From Adiantum capillus-veneris (taxonomy: Eukaryota > Streptophyta > Polypodiopsida > Polypodiales > Pteridaceae): a DNA stretch of 64,000 nt. Positions 22,740 to 34,331 of the stretch are shown in pieces; within the stretch, counting starts at the first letter, position 1, and each line of letters opens with the position of its first letter. The position numbers were made by a program, and so were the translations under genes. Where the stretch lies: the NCBI GenBank assembly GCA_014529385.2, contig CM043964.1, positions 137,773,029 to 137,837,028 of the forward strand, read 5' to 3'. The notes under the pieces were generated by a model, which was given only the letters and a program-made list of their open reading frames with translations, searched no databases and was not told where the DNA came from.

Positions 22740-23200
22740 AATTTTGCTTAGTGTCGACATAAGAGAGTGTAAACCAAGCAAGGATAGATCCCTTAGTACC
22801 TATCATAGAAGAGGGTAGTGATACAGACACCTCTTTTGAAGGATCATATCTGTGGTGGATGGGCCAACAACTTGGAGGTTTCCAACAACAACAAGGGACC
22901 ATGGGGGATAGCACCTCTTAGAAACCCTTAAACATGCCAAAAATACAATGCATTTTTTCTTAAGGGAACCAATGACCATGGGGCTCTGATGTATGCTGAT
23001 GTTCAAGGATGGCAATGCATTTGTATTGAAGAACAACCAACGAGAAGATTAGCAGTAATCATGGTAACTAACTGATGGTGATAGGCTTCATGATGAGGAG
23101 GGAAACCACTATCTCATTGCCAAAGACCAAGTAGAGAAGGAGTGGCCAAGTAGACAAGTCGATACTCAAGGGTCGGATGCCCTGTACTAGTGTATTGGGT
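22740..23200 (+). pseudogene. G2 first-ORF (gag-region) remnant
   Basis: Matches the first ORF of G1: ARIDPLVPIIEEGSDTD compares with ARLDPLAPIIEEGSDTN, and later an EGNHYLIAK block compares with RGNHYLIVR. Stops and shifts abound. Similarity ends at about 23195, where G2 is truncated. A donor-like GTAAGAGG at about 22650 and a shared TTTGATGAATT downstream resemble a GTGAGTGG site in the same place in G1. Confidence 0.6.
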
Positions 23201-23875
23201 ATATAAAGATCCTTGAAGTCTTGTATTCTTTACCATCATAGATTTTAGTTGATATACATTTTTACTCCACAATATAAGAGATATAATCCTTAATTGGGTG
23301 AAAATAGATTTTATATATTGAATTGGATGCATAAGGGGGCTACAATCCTTGACTAAGCACAAGTATTCCCCAATTCTGTGACTGCATTGAAGGTTTCTTT
23401 GCAAATGTTTCATGCATTGGTTTATATAGAGAATGCATTATGTATTATGAAGATTGTTAGTGCATGACATGACCAATCATAGATATTATTTTTTCATGTT
23501 TTGCAAATAATTGACATCGTTTCAGTGTAGAAGCTGATTATTCTTTGTAACATTTGAAAATAGATGTGTCTTATTGTTTGCAAATCGAAGAGGATGTATA
23601 AACAATCATCATAATAATAATTGCATTGAGAAATTCATAGCATTGTTGTATTTATAATGCCGTCCAGAGAGTGCATTGCAATGTGTATGTTTGTTCACAA
23701 CATATGTGATTGATATGTGCCAGATTGACTAGAGTGCATTGCAAATCTCATATTGTGTAGATTTGAGTACTTTCTTAGTGATTGGTTTTGTTATATATAT
23801 TGAAGAGAAGAAAAATGGTTTAAGAATTGAACATCTAGTTCTTATGCCTTCAGTTTTAAATTGAAAGCAACGGAG
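23201..23875. other. No gene recognised
   Basis: AT-rich sequence between the truncated G2 element and the hAT pseudogene. I saw no clear hAT terminal inverted repeat here. Confidence 0.4.
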
Positions 23876-23878
23876 AAA

Positions 23879-25927
23879 AATGTCGACACAAGTGGTACGA
23901 AGAAGCCAAAGAATAAAAAAGCCCCCTGGCAAAGAGTGAGACTATGCTCACAACATATGCGACCGATATATGGAGTGGCAATGTAAATTTTGCTTCACAA
24001 CAAAATCAAGAGGTGCACCACGTATTAGGGATCATTTTTTGGCTACCATTAAAAATAATTGTAGAAAAATGTAAACATCCTTAGGCACGTGCAATCGCAA
24101 AGCGTTTGAGAGAAGAGCTCGCCAAAAAGGGTGACAGCGGGATACATAGCTCTGTTATGGATGCAAGTCAAGAGCAATTAGAGCCAAATATCAACTCTAG
24201 TGATCTTATGGTGACACCAACTAACCTTGGATCACAATGAAGGTGGACTTGGGCAAATGCGTCAAAAATCATTGCATCAAAGCCTTTGGATGCAGTCTCT
24301 AGAAGAAGCACAAAATGCACTTTCCAAAGCGATTTTCTTCATTGGAAGTGCTATGATCATGGTAGACAACAATCATTGGAAGGTCGCTTGGAAGAAAATA
24401 GGTAAGTTTGGCCCAGGATTTTCATCAAAGTCAAAGAGCTTGCTGCCAAAATAATATTTGGGAATATTATGCTTTTAGGATGCACAATTGTGAGTGATGG
24501 TTGGTCAAATGTTCAAAGAAGACCACCGATCAATGTATTGCTAAGGGGAGAAATGTCCATAAAGGGGATTGACAATGTTGGTGCAGTTAAAAGTGGGAAA
24601 TACATTTTTGAGGTCGTAATTAAAGAAATCGGAGTTGATTACGTCGTTCAAGTAGTCATGGACAATGCAAAGAACTATAAAAATGCTAGCAAATTAATAA
24701 AGAAGTGCTTTCTCCACACTTTTGCCAATGGTTGTAATACGCATAGCTTAAACTTGGTGCTAAACGATTGGTACACTAGTGAAGAAACCACATGGTTCGC
24801 CAAAATAATTGAAACATCGCACCAAGTTGTGAAATTTATCTTGAAACAACAAAGAGTGCTTGATTTGTACAGAACGTGCATGTCAGTGATGTTGAAACTT
24901 CTTGCTAAAACTTGGTTTTGCACGCATTTTTATACAATTGAATCACTTCTCCGTAATAAATGAGTTGTGATCGACACTTTCAGTTGTATGGCCTTTGACA
25001 AATGGTAGCTTGAGCAGAAAGTAAAAGTGAAAGAGAAAATTACGTGTCTACGTGGCTCTATAAACAAGGCTGCTTGGTGGAGGAGTGTAATGGATGCATA
25101 TCGTGTAATGATGCCCGTTATGTTCGCGATTTGCAACCTTGATCAGAATGTGCAAAATATGGGCAAAGTGTGGATGACATAGTGATCATTTTAACAGAGT
25201 CTTGAAAACCCTGAGGAGTTAAAAGAGTTTTTAGTAGAGAAGGAGAGGCGACTGCCATTCTCTAGCAAACAACAAAGAATTTTTGGCCAAGTATTTTCAT
25301 GCAAGATGGAAGAGTGCGCATAGTCCACTCCATAGTGTGACTTACATGCTCGATTCAGAGTATTGGAATTTAGATTTGATGTACAATACAGAGGTGGTCA
25401 TCGATTTCTATCACGTGTTCAACACATTCTACTCCAATCTTCAGGACCAAATTGATTGTATCAAAGAAATGAGTGTGTTTAGATTAAAAGAAAATCCTTT
25501 TGCAAATGATTTTGTACAATCAATAGCAAAAGAGTAACCTACATGGAAGTGATGGATGATGAACGGTGGAGATCATTACTCGACTTTACGTCCCCTTGCA
25601 ATGAAAGTACTAGCACAATGTGCAGCAAACTCAAGTTCAGAGAGAAATTGGAGTACGTACAAGTATGTTCATAGCACTATTCTCAACAGATTATTAGCAG
25701 AGAGAGCTAAAAAATTAGTATATATGTTTTGCAATGAAAAGATACTGCATCACATCGAAAGTGATGGATACGATGAGGAAATGCCAATCTGGTTGTATGA
25801 TTGTCAAAATGAAGATGAAGAAGAGTTCAATGTTGGTGTATCTCAATTCACTATAGACAAAATAGACGATAATTCGATAATAGATGTGGAAGTTGAATTA
25901 CAAGAAGACCCACAACACTCGGGCTGA
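23879..25927 (+). pseudogene. hAT-family transposase, broken
   Basis: Three parts of a plant hAT transposase occur in order. At about 23976-24030 a BED-type zinc finger is seen as WQCKFC followed by GAPRIRDHF. At 24469-24960 a DUF659-like catalytic region reads IVSDGWSNVQRRPPINVLL, QVVMDNAKNYKNASKLI and ANGCNTHSLNLVLNDW. At 25556-25760 the C-terminal dimerisation region reads LRPLAMKVLAQCAANSSSERNW, then STYKYVHSTILNRL. Intervening coding (AAWWRSVMDAYRVMMPVM) is in other frames. Many stops and shifts make it inactive. The final segment ends in an acidic tail. Terminal inverted repeats and an 8-bp duplication were not identified. Confidence 0.85.
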
Positions 25928-26094
25928 GAACTAGATAACAACTTCACAAATTCAATATAGCTTGAGAGTAGAATGAAGATTGTGTCAAAAACCATTATGA
26001 AAGAGCTTGTATTCAATGTGTTTTGATCATATACAATGCTTCATAGTAGCAATTGTGAGGGCGCGAATGCGATGGTGTGCCAAGAGTGAGAAGG

Positions 26095-26095
<1 letters not shown>

Positions 26096-26177
<82 letters not shown>
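26096..26177. repeat. (GA)n microsatellite
   Basis: Clean GA array of about 80 bases just after the hAT pseudogene. Confidence 0.95.
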
Positions 26178-26183
<6 letters not shown>

Positions 26184-26437
26184 GGATGTGTGTGGAGCTC
26201 CCAAATATCACTATATCAGCACAATGTGAGAATGAGTGACAGCTCCTTATTCTTTGTATGTAGAAAGAATAAGGAGATAAATGTGGGTAGTTGGACATTG
26301 GTCGGCGGGCACAGGTAGAGCACGATGAGGCACACAACCTTTACCTAACATTATCCCAAGGTTGTGTGTCGATAAGTGGCAAGAAGACTAGCCTACAACT
26401 AGTATATACAAGAGGTGAGAGAAGACGGCTCTCAACC

Positions 26438-27613
26438 TATGCCCACTGGCTCACTTTGTAACTTCTCTAGTGTAGATGCAACATGCATACCACTAGGGCT
26501 ATAGCTACGATGACACTCTTGATGCAGGTATCGAGTGACAACCTGCATGGATCCACAATGCACAATGCCAATTTCAGTCATTGCATGACTGATAACTCCC
26601 ACTGCAAATGCACCAACCACATAAGCAAGATCAGGTCACGAGACCAAAAGGTCAGACATGAGAGACCCAATAGCCGACAAAACATGCACTTTGTGTGCCA
26701 ACCTATCCCTGTCAGCAACCTTAGTGTCATATGCATCCTCATCAGGAACCACTTGACTATGTATCACCATGTCATCATCGTCCCGCAAAGGCATATCTGT
26801 TGAGAATGACTGTAAACCCAAAAAATTAGCACCACTGCAATCACACATAGATGTCTGAAGGATGCTTTCGCCCTCAAACGTATCAGATGCATCATAGAAC
26901 AATGCATCTATCTCTGGCTCAGCTGATGACTGACCAAGTTGTGCATCCCCAGAGATATCATTGTCTGCAAGAACATCACCACAAGACAAATGCACAACCT
27001 GCTCTCCATGTAGCACATCCGCAAAAGAGACACACCTTGTCTCTCGCTCCAAACATGGCTGCTAATATACAAAGACTACACCACCTTGTGTGTCAAAAAT
27101 ATACAAAGGATATACCAAACCACTCCTAGCAACTCTGGCTATCATCAGTGATCCTCTATGCATCTGAAATGACCGCTATTCAAGCAGTACACAATGTCCA
27201 CTACTCTGCATTTGATGCACTGAAATGAGACTCTGACTGCGTCCTAGTACATAACAAATATCTTGTAGCGTAAGCAATGCACCGCTAGGTGTAGACCTGC
27301 ATACATCTTCATCACCCTCTATGTCATATGCTAAACCATGAGCAAACTGCACACAAGGAAGTCTCCCATTAGAGAAAGAGAAAACCAAATCACGACGTGG
27401 CATCACGTGAAAAACTACATGCTTGTCTAGTAGAAAACGCGTAGACAATGTGCTATCCCAAGACACAAAGTAGTCTGAAGGCAAGATAGACTCAAACCTG
27501 ACATGCCCATCCCATGCATACTCTCTAGCATCTGTCCTCATAGTAGCACCATGCATCCCTCTTATAGAACATGTTAAAAACCCAAAACAATTCAAAATAT
27601 TCTGATAGAACAT
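26438..27613 (-). pseudogene. Ty1/copia polyprotein remnant, internally deleted
   Basis: On the minus strand, 27613-27176 resembles the copia protease region. SWDSTLSTRFLLDK stands where DSGAxxH would be, followed by PRRDLVFSFSNGRLP and LQDICYVLGRSQSLISVHQM, the end of the protease domain. After RVARSGLVYPL, a region like the integrase-to-RT linker follows (26636-27052). Then come SAIGSLMSDLLVS, a stop, and PDLAYVVGAFAVGVISH and VVTRYLHQ, matching the copia RT C-terminus (GSLMY...RPDLAY...RYL). Integrase and most of RT are absent. The catalytic Gly-Ala of the protease is replaced, so the element is long dead. Confidence 0.6.
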
Positions 27614-28020
27614 AGACGTGAGTTTATATTTTGCACATTATCACGATTTCAAAAAAAATTGTCAATAGAAGGTACATGCATCGTGATGTACATATTGCCA
27701 ATTTCATTTTAGCTCATTTTAAAACATTGAAAGTATACAAACCACTCATAGATTGCAAAGAACCTCTTGCTCTTTAAAAATATTAAAATGAATATTTTAC
27801 ATGCAAAATGTGTGCATATACTTTTCTATATTGAAAGTATATTACCTATTTGTAAACATAGAGAAATAACATAGTGTGAATATTACTTATGTAAATGTAG
27901 CATTTAAATAGCAACAATGATTGATGAATAAATCATTCTTTTGAATAGGATTAGCTAGTATATATTTTCATAAGAACACTTTAAAACAGCAATATCAAAC
28001 AATTCAAACATTTGTATATG
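27614..28020. other. No gene seen
   Basis: Very AT-rich stretch without recognisable features. Confidence 0.4.
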
Positions 28021-28290
28021 AAATACTCTTCAAGGCCGTGTTACCGACCAAGTATTTCATATACTTAATACTAAAAAAATGAACAACACATGCATATACA
28101 AATCATATGGCCTTTGTAGGGACGGGTTAATGATCTGAATGCCACATTTATGCAAAAACAAATGCTTCTAACAAACGACACTCAATTAGCCGTGTTACTG
28201 ATCGAGTGCCACCCGAATCTAAAGAGCAAAAATTGCTTGCATACGAGCATCATATATCCGCGTTACCGGTCAATACCCATATGTTTTTTT
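28010..28290 (+). repeat. Degenerate 70-80 bp repeat forming stem-loops
   Basis: The motif CCGTGTTACCGACC recurs as CCGTGTTACTGATC and CCGCGTTACCGGTC, with a weaker copy at about 28117. They start near 28036, 28190 and 28258. The first copy is the loop of a 14-bp perfect hairpin (GTATATGAAATACT pairs with AGTATTTCATATAC). The others have shorter stems of unrelated sequence (CACTC/GAGTG, CATAT/ATATG). Confidence 0.55.
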
Positions 28291-28454
28291 GGAGAGGGGA
28301 AGGGAAGTTGACTCACCATAAGGATACTAGAATCACTGTGTGCCAACGTAGTACCCAAATAGTGAGCCAATACTTACCACAAGGACACCATATTCCTCGC
28401 GTCACCACGGTGATGCCCCTGTGGTAAGCTCGTGGTAAGCATTGTTCCATAGAG

Positions 28455-28740
28455 CAGCTTACACACTCACACTCACATTGTGTGGTAAGGTACCTTATGA
28501 CTGTCGTACAATATGAAAAGGCACGCTACCACACAACTCACACACACACACACATGCTGTGTGTAAGGTACCTTATGACTGTCGTACAATACGACAAAAG
28601 GCACGCTACCACACAACTCACACACACACACACACACACACAAAACACACACCTAGGTTGTGTCGTAAGGTGCTCCACTGATGTTGCACACTATGACGTA
28701 GAGAACTCTCCCACACAACCTCCTCTCTCCTCTCCACATA
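28455..28740 (+). repeat. Three copies of an 80-110 bp repeat with inverted ends
   Basis: Units begin near TGTGTGGTAAGGTACCTTAT (28480), GTGTAAGGTACCTTATGACT (28560) and TTGTGTCGTAAGGTGCTCC (28657). Each ends in a TACCACACAAC or CCCACACAAC word complementary to the start, so every unit can fold. The first two are almost identical (TTATGACTGTCGTACAATA). CA arrays separate them. Confidence 0.75.
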
Positions 28741-28752
28741 CCTACAAAGGCA

Positions 28753-28871
<119 letters not shown>

Positions 28872-28892
28872 GTGGCTCAAGGAATAACACCT

Positions 28893-30350
28893 AGCGGGCC
28901 CAATCACGGCCCTATATATTTTATGTTGCGGGTCTGCTGGGCATCACGGTTTTCTCAACAGACCCGTAGAGAAAATGCTAATCCTGGGGAAAAACTGCAT
29001 TGCCCGACAGGCTTTTTGTGGGTTTTCAGGTTGCTCTCAACCGGCTTGTTTGTGATCATGTTAAGTGTGATTATGTAAATATGTCAATAAGACCTTGTGA
29101 TCACACAAAGTTTTTGGTAATTACATAAATATTAATCCCTGGAGATGAATATACAGGGTACCTCACAAAAGTATTCGATAAGTGCAGGACTTATAGGATC
29201 TGTCTTAACCCAAAAAAGTGCATATCTATGGTTAGACAAGATAGAATCTTGGGACATATTGTCTCAAAGAATGGTATATCTACCAATTTGGACAAGATAA
29301 AAGTAGTTGTAGAGTTTCCTAGAGACCAAACATCACAAAGCAGGTACAATACTTTATGGGACATTGTGGTTACTACAAGAGGTTTAGACACAGGTATGCA
29401 ATCATTGCCCAACCCCTATAAAGACATATAGTAACCTTTGTGTGGACAAATGAGTGTGAAGAATCCTTTGAAAAATGAAGAAAGCACTCATATTCGCTCC
29501 CGTATTGAAAGCACTAGATTGGGAAAAGATCCTTCATGTTTATATCGATGCTTAGGCATTTGCTATTGGATGCATCTTGGCCCAACCAGGAGAAGGAAAT
29601 ATAGATTTCCCAGTCTGCTATGCTAGTAGACAACTTAATAGTGCTGAAAATAACTACACAACCATAGAGAGAGAGGGGTTGGGGATGATATACACTGTTA
29701 AGAAATTGGCATTATCTCGTTTTGCAAACAAATTAGTATTTTTCACCGATCTTCAAGCCCTCTTATACCTTGTAAACAAACCATGCATTATTGGAAGAAT
29801 TGTACGTTGGTTTGTCATATTGCTAGAGTTCAATTTTACTATCATGGAAAAAATGGAAAGATGCATCTACGAGCAGATCACCTTTCCAGACTACCAAACC
29901 GAGAAGCTCCAAAAGGGGTAGATGATGACAATTCTGACATATATCGTTTCAACGTTGAAATGGTATCAAAATGGTTTCAAGAGATAGTCAGTTTACTATC
30001 CTACGGGGGCAAGTTCGATAGAACGGGACAGGAAAGTAAAAGACAAACGGTTCAACAATCAAGGTATTTCCAATTACTTGGTGGATGTTTGTATCATTTT
30101 GGCTCAGACAACATTTTGCAGTTATGCATAAGTCTGGAGGAGTACGATTGCTATATTTTGGAAGCACATGTTCAAGACTTAGCATTTCATTGCTTGCAAA
30201 AGAAGACATATTAGCATTTGCAACAACTAGGAGTTTTTTGGCCGAATATGTACACTGATGTTTAGGAGTGCATTACTAATTGTGCAACCTACATGTCTAA
30301 ACCACCAATAGAACATGCTACACTTTTTCAGATGACAATTGCACCTAAAT
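28893..30350 (+). pseudogene. Gypsy RT C-terminus, RNase H and zinc-binding region (fragment)
   Basis: Coding starts abruptly at LIPGDEYTGYLTKVFDKCRT (about 29130) in the thumb side of RT, then LGHIVSKNGIS. A frame with QVQYFMGHCGYYKRF follows, typical of gypsy RT. RNase H reads ILHVYIDA, FPVCYASRQLNSAENNYTT, EREGLGMIYTVKK and FFTDLQALLYLVNK. A degraded zinc-binding region follows (LEAHVQDLAFHC, LGVFWPNMYTD, ATLFQMTIAPKW). Frameshifts and stops are frequent. The 230 bases before the coding are shared with the antisense copies at 36.3, 40.0 and 61.8 kb. The truncated RT edge is therefore common to the whole group. The closest intact relative in the window is the pol of G1. Confidence 0.8.
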
Positions 30351-30432
30351 GGAAACTCATAGAGTTTTCCATTTCATGATGGAAACTCGTAGAGTTTTCC
30401 ATGTCTTTGGCGCTTCACCATTGCCATGAAGG

Positions 30433-31170
30433 CTATCCCACCATTAACAAGCAGATTTCTAAAAGTGCATAGCTACATGGTGTAGCTTGGAGGACTTTGG
30501 GAATCCCTTGTCTCCAATACTTTGTCAATACTTTGTCAATAGTACCAAAGGTGCCATCATAGGTGAGAAAAGAGATATCCTTTCCTTCCTCTTTGAAATT
30601 CTTAAGCTTTTGGGACATTCGCCATGCAGGGTAAGATTTGCAATGTCCTCTCCTCTTGTATTCTCTAAGAGAATAGCTATTACTTTTGTCAGAAGAGGAG
30701 GAAGGTGAAGAAGAAGGACAAGAGGGTGACCTCTTTCTTGCCTTTTTCTTCCTTTCTTTCCTCTCTTCCCTTTTGGAGTGACAAGGAGAAGGACTATGAG
30801 TTGACCATTTCCTCTTGGAAGGAGTTGGCAACTGTCTAGACCACCGTCTTCATGGAGCCACATCTTCAGAGTAACTTAGGGATTCGCTTATTTCTCCTTC
30901 TTTGGATTACTCCTCTCTTATGGGAGAGAGTCTTCTTTTGGGGGTCTCATCAAGAAGCCTCCTAAGCTCTCTCTCCTCTTGAAGAGAAAGGGAAATCCCA
31001 TAAGCACGAAGTTGTTGGATAACTTCGGCTTGCAAAGCAGGGTTGCCCATAGCTTGTTGCAACCTACTAACAAGGTAATAAATGAACATGAGGGCATCAT
31101 CATTAGCACCTTCATGTGCAAAATCAAAGTTATCAATGTTCATTCTACTCTCATGGTTATTGTCAGCCAT
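30433..31170 (-). pseudogene. Gypsy gag N-terminal region
   Basis: Reading from 31170 on the minus strand: MADNNHESRMNIDNFDF, LVSRLQQAMGNPALQAEV, QQLRAYGISLSLQEERELRR, then a stop at 30907. It continues in another frame with a basic, Ser-rich stretch (KRKWSTHSPSPCHSKREERK) and KLKNFKEEGKDISFLTYDGT, resembling the start of a retrotransposon gag domain. A primer-binding site and LTR edge lie upstream at 31559-31578, in the right order for the 5' end of an element on this strand. Sequence beyond 30433 is not gag: the element is truncated against the plus-strand gypsy fragment. Confidence 0.65.
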
Positions 31171-31558
31171 GCTAATTAAACTTATGTATAGATTACTTTG
31201 TGCTTTGGTACCCTCAAAAATCTTGGTTGCTACTCTTCTTTACCTTTGAAAATCAGTTCTCAAGTAGCCACACTCATGGTTTAGACACTGTTGATTGCAA
31301 AGACTAGTGGAGAGGGTCTAACATTGCTCGGTTGATTATGGTTCTTGTTGAGCTTGCTTATAGCTCAATAATGGTTAAGCCAAAGGCAAGTCTTGGGAGG
31401 CTCCATTATTAAGACTATAGTTCCCAATGTTGTACCTCGAACCAAGTCCTTCTCAACCAGGACAATAGATCCCTGTCCCACTTAACCTATTGCAATGAAC
31501 ATGCCCAACCTTTCATGGACAACTTAAGGACCTATCTTCTTAAGCAAGAAAAGAGAAA

Positions 31559-31576
31559 CCAATAGCTCTGATACCA
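31559..31576 (-). promoter_or_regulatory. Primer-binding site (initiator tRNA-Met type)
   Basis: On the minus strand the site reads TGGTATCAGAGCTATTGG. TGGTATCAGAGC is the usual plant retrotransposon primer-binding site for initiator tRNA-Met. One base separates it from the LTR edge at 31578. Confidence 0.85.
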
Positions 31577-31577
31577 A

Positions 31578-32000
31578 TGTAATGGAAATGGCCTATGAAC
31601 TTTGAGAATAGTGGAATTGCGAGAATTAGAGTGAGCATTTTTGTGAGACTAATTTGAGAACATAGAGGGTGAACTTAATTTCAGTTATTTATCCGTTCTT
31701 TAGTGCTTAGCATGTAATTTGTCACAAATTACCTTGCAAAAAAGGGCAATTATATATAATGAAGCGATTCATCTCCAAAGCCTACATAACCAGCTCAAAT
31801 TCTAGGTTTAGTATCTTGTTTTGATAGACAATTAGTCTTCTTATGAAAGGTACACTTTTTTTAATCTTTGGAGGAAGTCAATCTCACAACTAGGGGTATT
31901 TTGGGCATTTTGGGAATTTTTGCAAATTAGAGGGGTATTTTGGTAATTTTCCCTATAAAGATCGAGGAGCTACTATCACTGCTCGTCCAATCCTGAACAC
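31578..32000 (-). mobile_element. 5' LTR of the minus-strand gypsy element (outer edge uncertain)
   Basis: In element orientation the LTR ends ...CCATTACA at 31578. A TATATATAAT sequence at about 31750 could be its promoter. A block with GGGTATTTTGGG and AGGGGTATTTTGGTAATTTT at 31895-31950 is repeated at about 14383. I could not fix the outer end, and no second LTR is in the window. Confidence 0.5.
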
Positions 32001-33400
32001 AAAACACACCAATGGATACCACACAAAAGTTGGCTGAAAAAATTGCTAACACAACTATTCTTTGCCATTCTCCTTGTGTTTCCATAAAAATGTCATAAAT
32101 GCTGTGACTAGTCACAACTTCAAAGAAGGTGTAACCAAGATGCTTGAGACTTTGGCCTTGTGAAACTCTTCCTAGAAGATTTTCGAGTGCTTACATTAAC
32201 AATCTATTTGATTTTTATCTCATCGAATGCTATTGTAAAATTGTCTAAACCAACTATTACGTGATTTTTACCTAGATATCTAAATTCCTTTTTCAGGGCT
32301 ATAAGTAGATTTGGCCATTGTTTAGTATAATTAAAATGTGACTTCTTAAAATAATTTCTGTTACACAACAATAATATATAATGCTCTTATAATGTTGGTC
32401 CAAAAAAACCTTATATATATTTGGCGTGTAGTGTCTAAGTCCTTTGGCACACATACTCTACCCTTGTGGAGTAAGTATCCATCATCAATGGAAAAGTTCT
32501 TCCATCGCTTAATCTCTTCCTGAGTAGGGGCTTAACCTTCAAATCGGTGTGATTATTGATGTAGCATCTTTCATTTCACTTTCTCTCACAAAAGGCATCC
32601 CTGTGATATTGTCCACATTGTTTATGTTATTATTGAAGCACTCAACCAAGGTAAATATTTGGATTTGTCCCCCTTGCTCATGGGAAAATATTTTGACTAA
32701 GTGTCCTCTGTTGCAGGCTTCAAAATATGAGGGTAGCCTCCACCCTGTGGAATGAAGAATCATTTGGCATCTTTTTAGAACCAAACACAAATTGGCCTCA
32801 ATCTTTTGATCTTAAGCTAGCATGGTAGTCATAGATCTATCCACATTGCCCTGGTTGCTCTTCATCTACCAACATAATCAATAAGTTGTTTTGCCTTGTG
32901 TGTTCGAATTGATGTGCTCATGGAAAAGCTTGCCGGTGGGGGATGCCTCCTTGTCGTACAAAAGGTACACATAATATTTAGTCCACTTATACATAGAAAC
33001 AAACCGACCCATGTCTTTTTAAGGACACATAGACTACCCTAATTTTCACACAATTTTAAAGAAAATTGTTAATGCTTTTGCTACTAGATGTGTTGTGTCA
33101 ATTGCATGCATGCACCATCCGCGGGATGTGGCTCTTAGTTTCCAATAATGGTAAACTAAGCCTCGCCTTGCCTCACCATTCCCTAAGAAGAAGAAGAAGA
33201 AGAGAATTTTAATGTTGTAGGAAACTATCCCAAGAGATCCAACGAGGAGAGTTGAACTCAAGACCTATTATTAGAGGAAAATGGCATAACCAATCTACTA
33301 CACTTGAGAGAAGGTAGGCCTAATTCTGTTTTCAATGTTCATGTTCTCAAGGTCTATTTAACAGTTAAATATTTACGGTGCCCCTTTCCTGGACAAGAAC
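32001..33400. other. No gene recognised
   Basis: A minus-strand frame at 32539-32790 (RLPSYFEACNRGHLVKIF) has some coding look but no recognised family. A GAA-repeat patch is at about 33187-33202. Otherwise AT-rich and unremarkable. Confidence 0.4.
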
Positions 33401-33411
33401 TTCCACGGTGA

Positions 33412-33681
33412 TTGGAGGACTATGAATATCGAGCTCGATCAAGAGCTGTGGATGATGGACAGGCCCTCCTCCTGAGGCTGATCACCCTCAAGCTTCTGGT
33501 CGATCCTTGCCGCAAGGCCCTCGTAGTCCTTGCAAAAAGGATGGATCAGAAGGTCGAGGGTGATCAGCCTCAGGAGGAGGTCTACGAGCTAGGAGCAAGT
33601 GCTGAGCTCGAGCACGATGAGGCTCAGGAAGACTCCGATCAGGGAGAATGCGGCGATCTCGAGCAGAAGTGTACTGGATGA
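33412..33681 (+). other. GC-rich block with a long inverted repeat
   Basis: This block is much more GC-rich than its surroundings and open in several frames. CCTCCTCCTGAGGCTGATCA followed by CCCTCAAGCTTCTG (about 33466-33500) is the inverted counterpart of 33543-33583 (CAGAAGGTCGAGGGTGATCA, GCCTCAGGAGGAGG), so about 40 bases can pair. The plus-strand frame (MEDYEYRARSRAVDDGQ) and the minus-strand hydrophobic frame (SLIGVFLSLIVLEL) cannot both be real. It may be a captured, partly inverted piece of a host gene. Source not recognised. Confidence 0.45.
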
Positions 33682-33835
33682 AACACCAAAGAACATGAGT
33701 TCTTTGCAAGCCTCAGAGGACGAAGAGGCAAGCTGACAAAGCTACCCTCTAGTTAAAGTAGGAGGTCCCTGATCATGCGGCCAGTGCAATTCAAGAACCA
33801 ATCAACGTTGACAAAGAATTAGTAGGGACGGCAAG

Positions 33836-34292
33836 ACCATATAAGTAAAATCTTAGCCTCGCGTATGACCATATAAATGTGTGACCATGCACTCATGCGA
33901 GTGTGTCTACCTTAATACAAAACTGAGCCGATACCTTTTGCAACTATGCCATTTTTGGCATAGTTACAAATGCTTCGATGTGCCTAGTACAACTGAGATG
34001 GCTCAGTTTTATGCATGTGACCATGAACAAGGCTCAATTATCCTAAAAGGTACCGAATAATTGAGCCTCGCATGACCAACACGTTAGGTTTATTGGAGTT
34101 GGCGAGTGCCTGCCTTTACCAAAGCTAGCGAATGGTGATGTATGTTGTGCAAAGGGGAGCCTCTCCAAGAGCAATATAAGAATGTGTATAGCACCATCAA
34201 CAACACAATCATGAGCCATCATTGACACAAATGTTGTAGCCATCAATCTCTACAATTTCTGGTCACTAGCTGCTATGCAGAAAAACAATCAA

Positions 34293-34331
<39 letters not shown>

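Noticed and set aside
32539-32790. Minus-strand 83-codon frame as a retrotransposon piece
   Set aside because: Some coding look, but no motif of RT, RNase H or integrase could be matched.
33412-33681. Plus-strand 89-codon frame as a protein gene
   Set aside because: It spans an inverted repeat in a GC-rich block open in several frames. No domain or gene signals.
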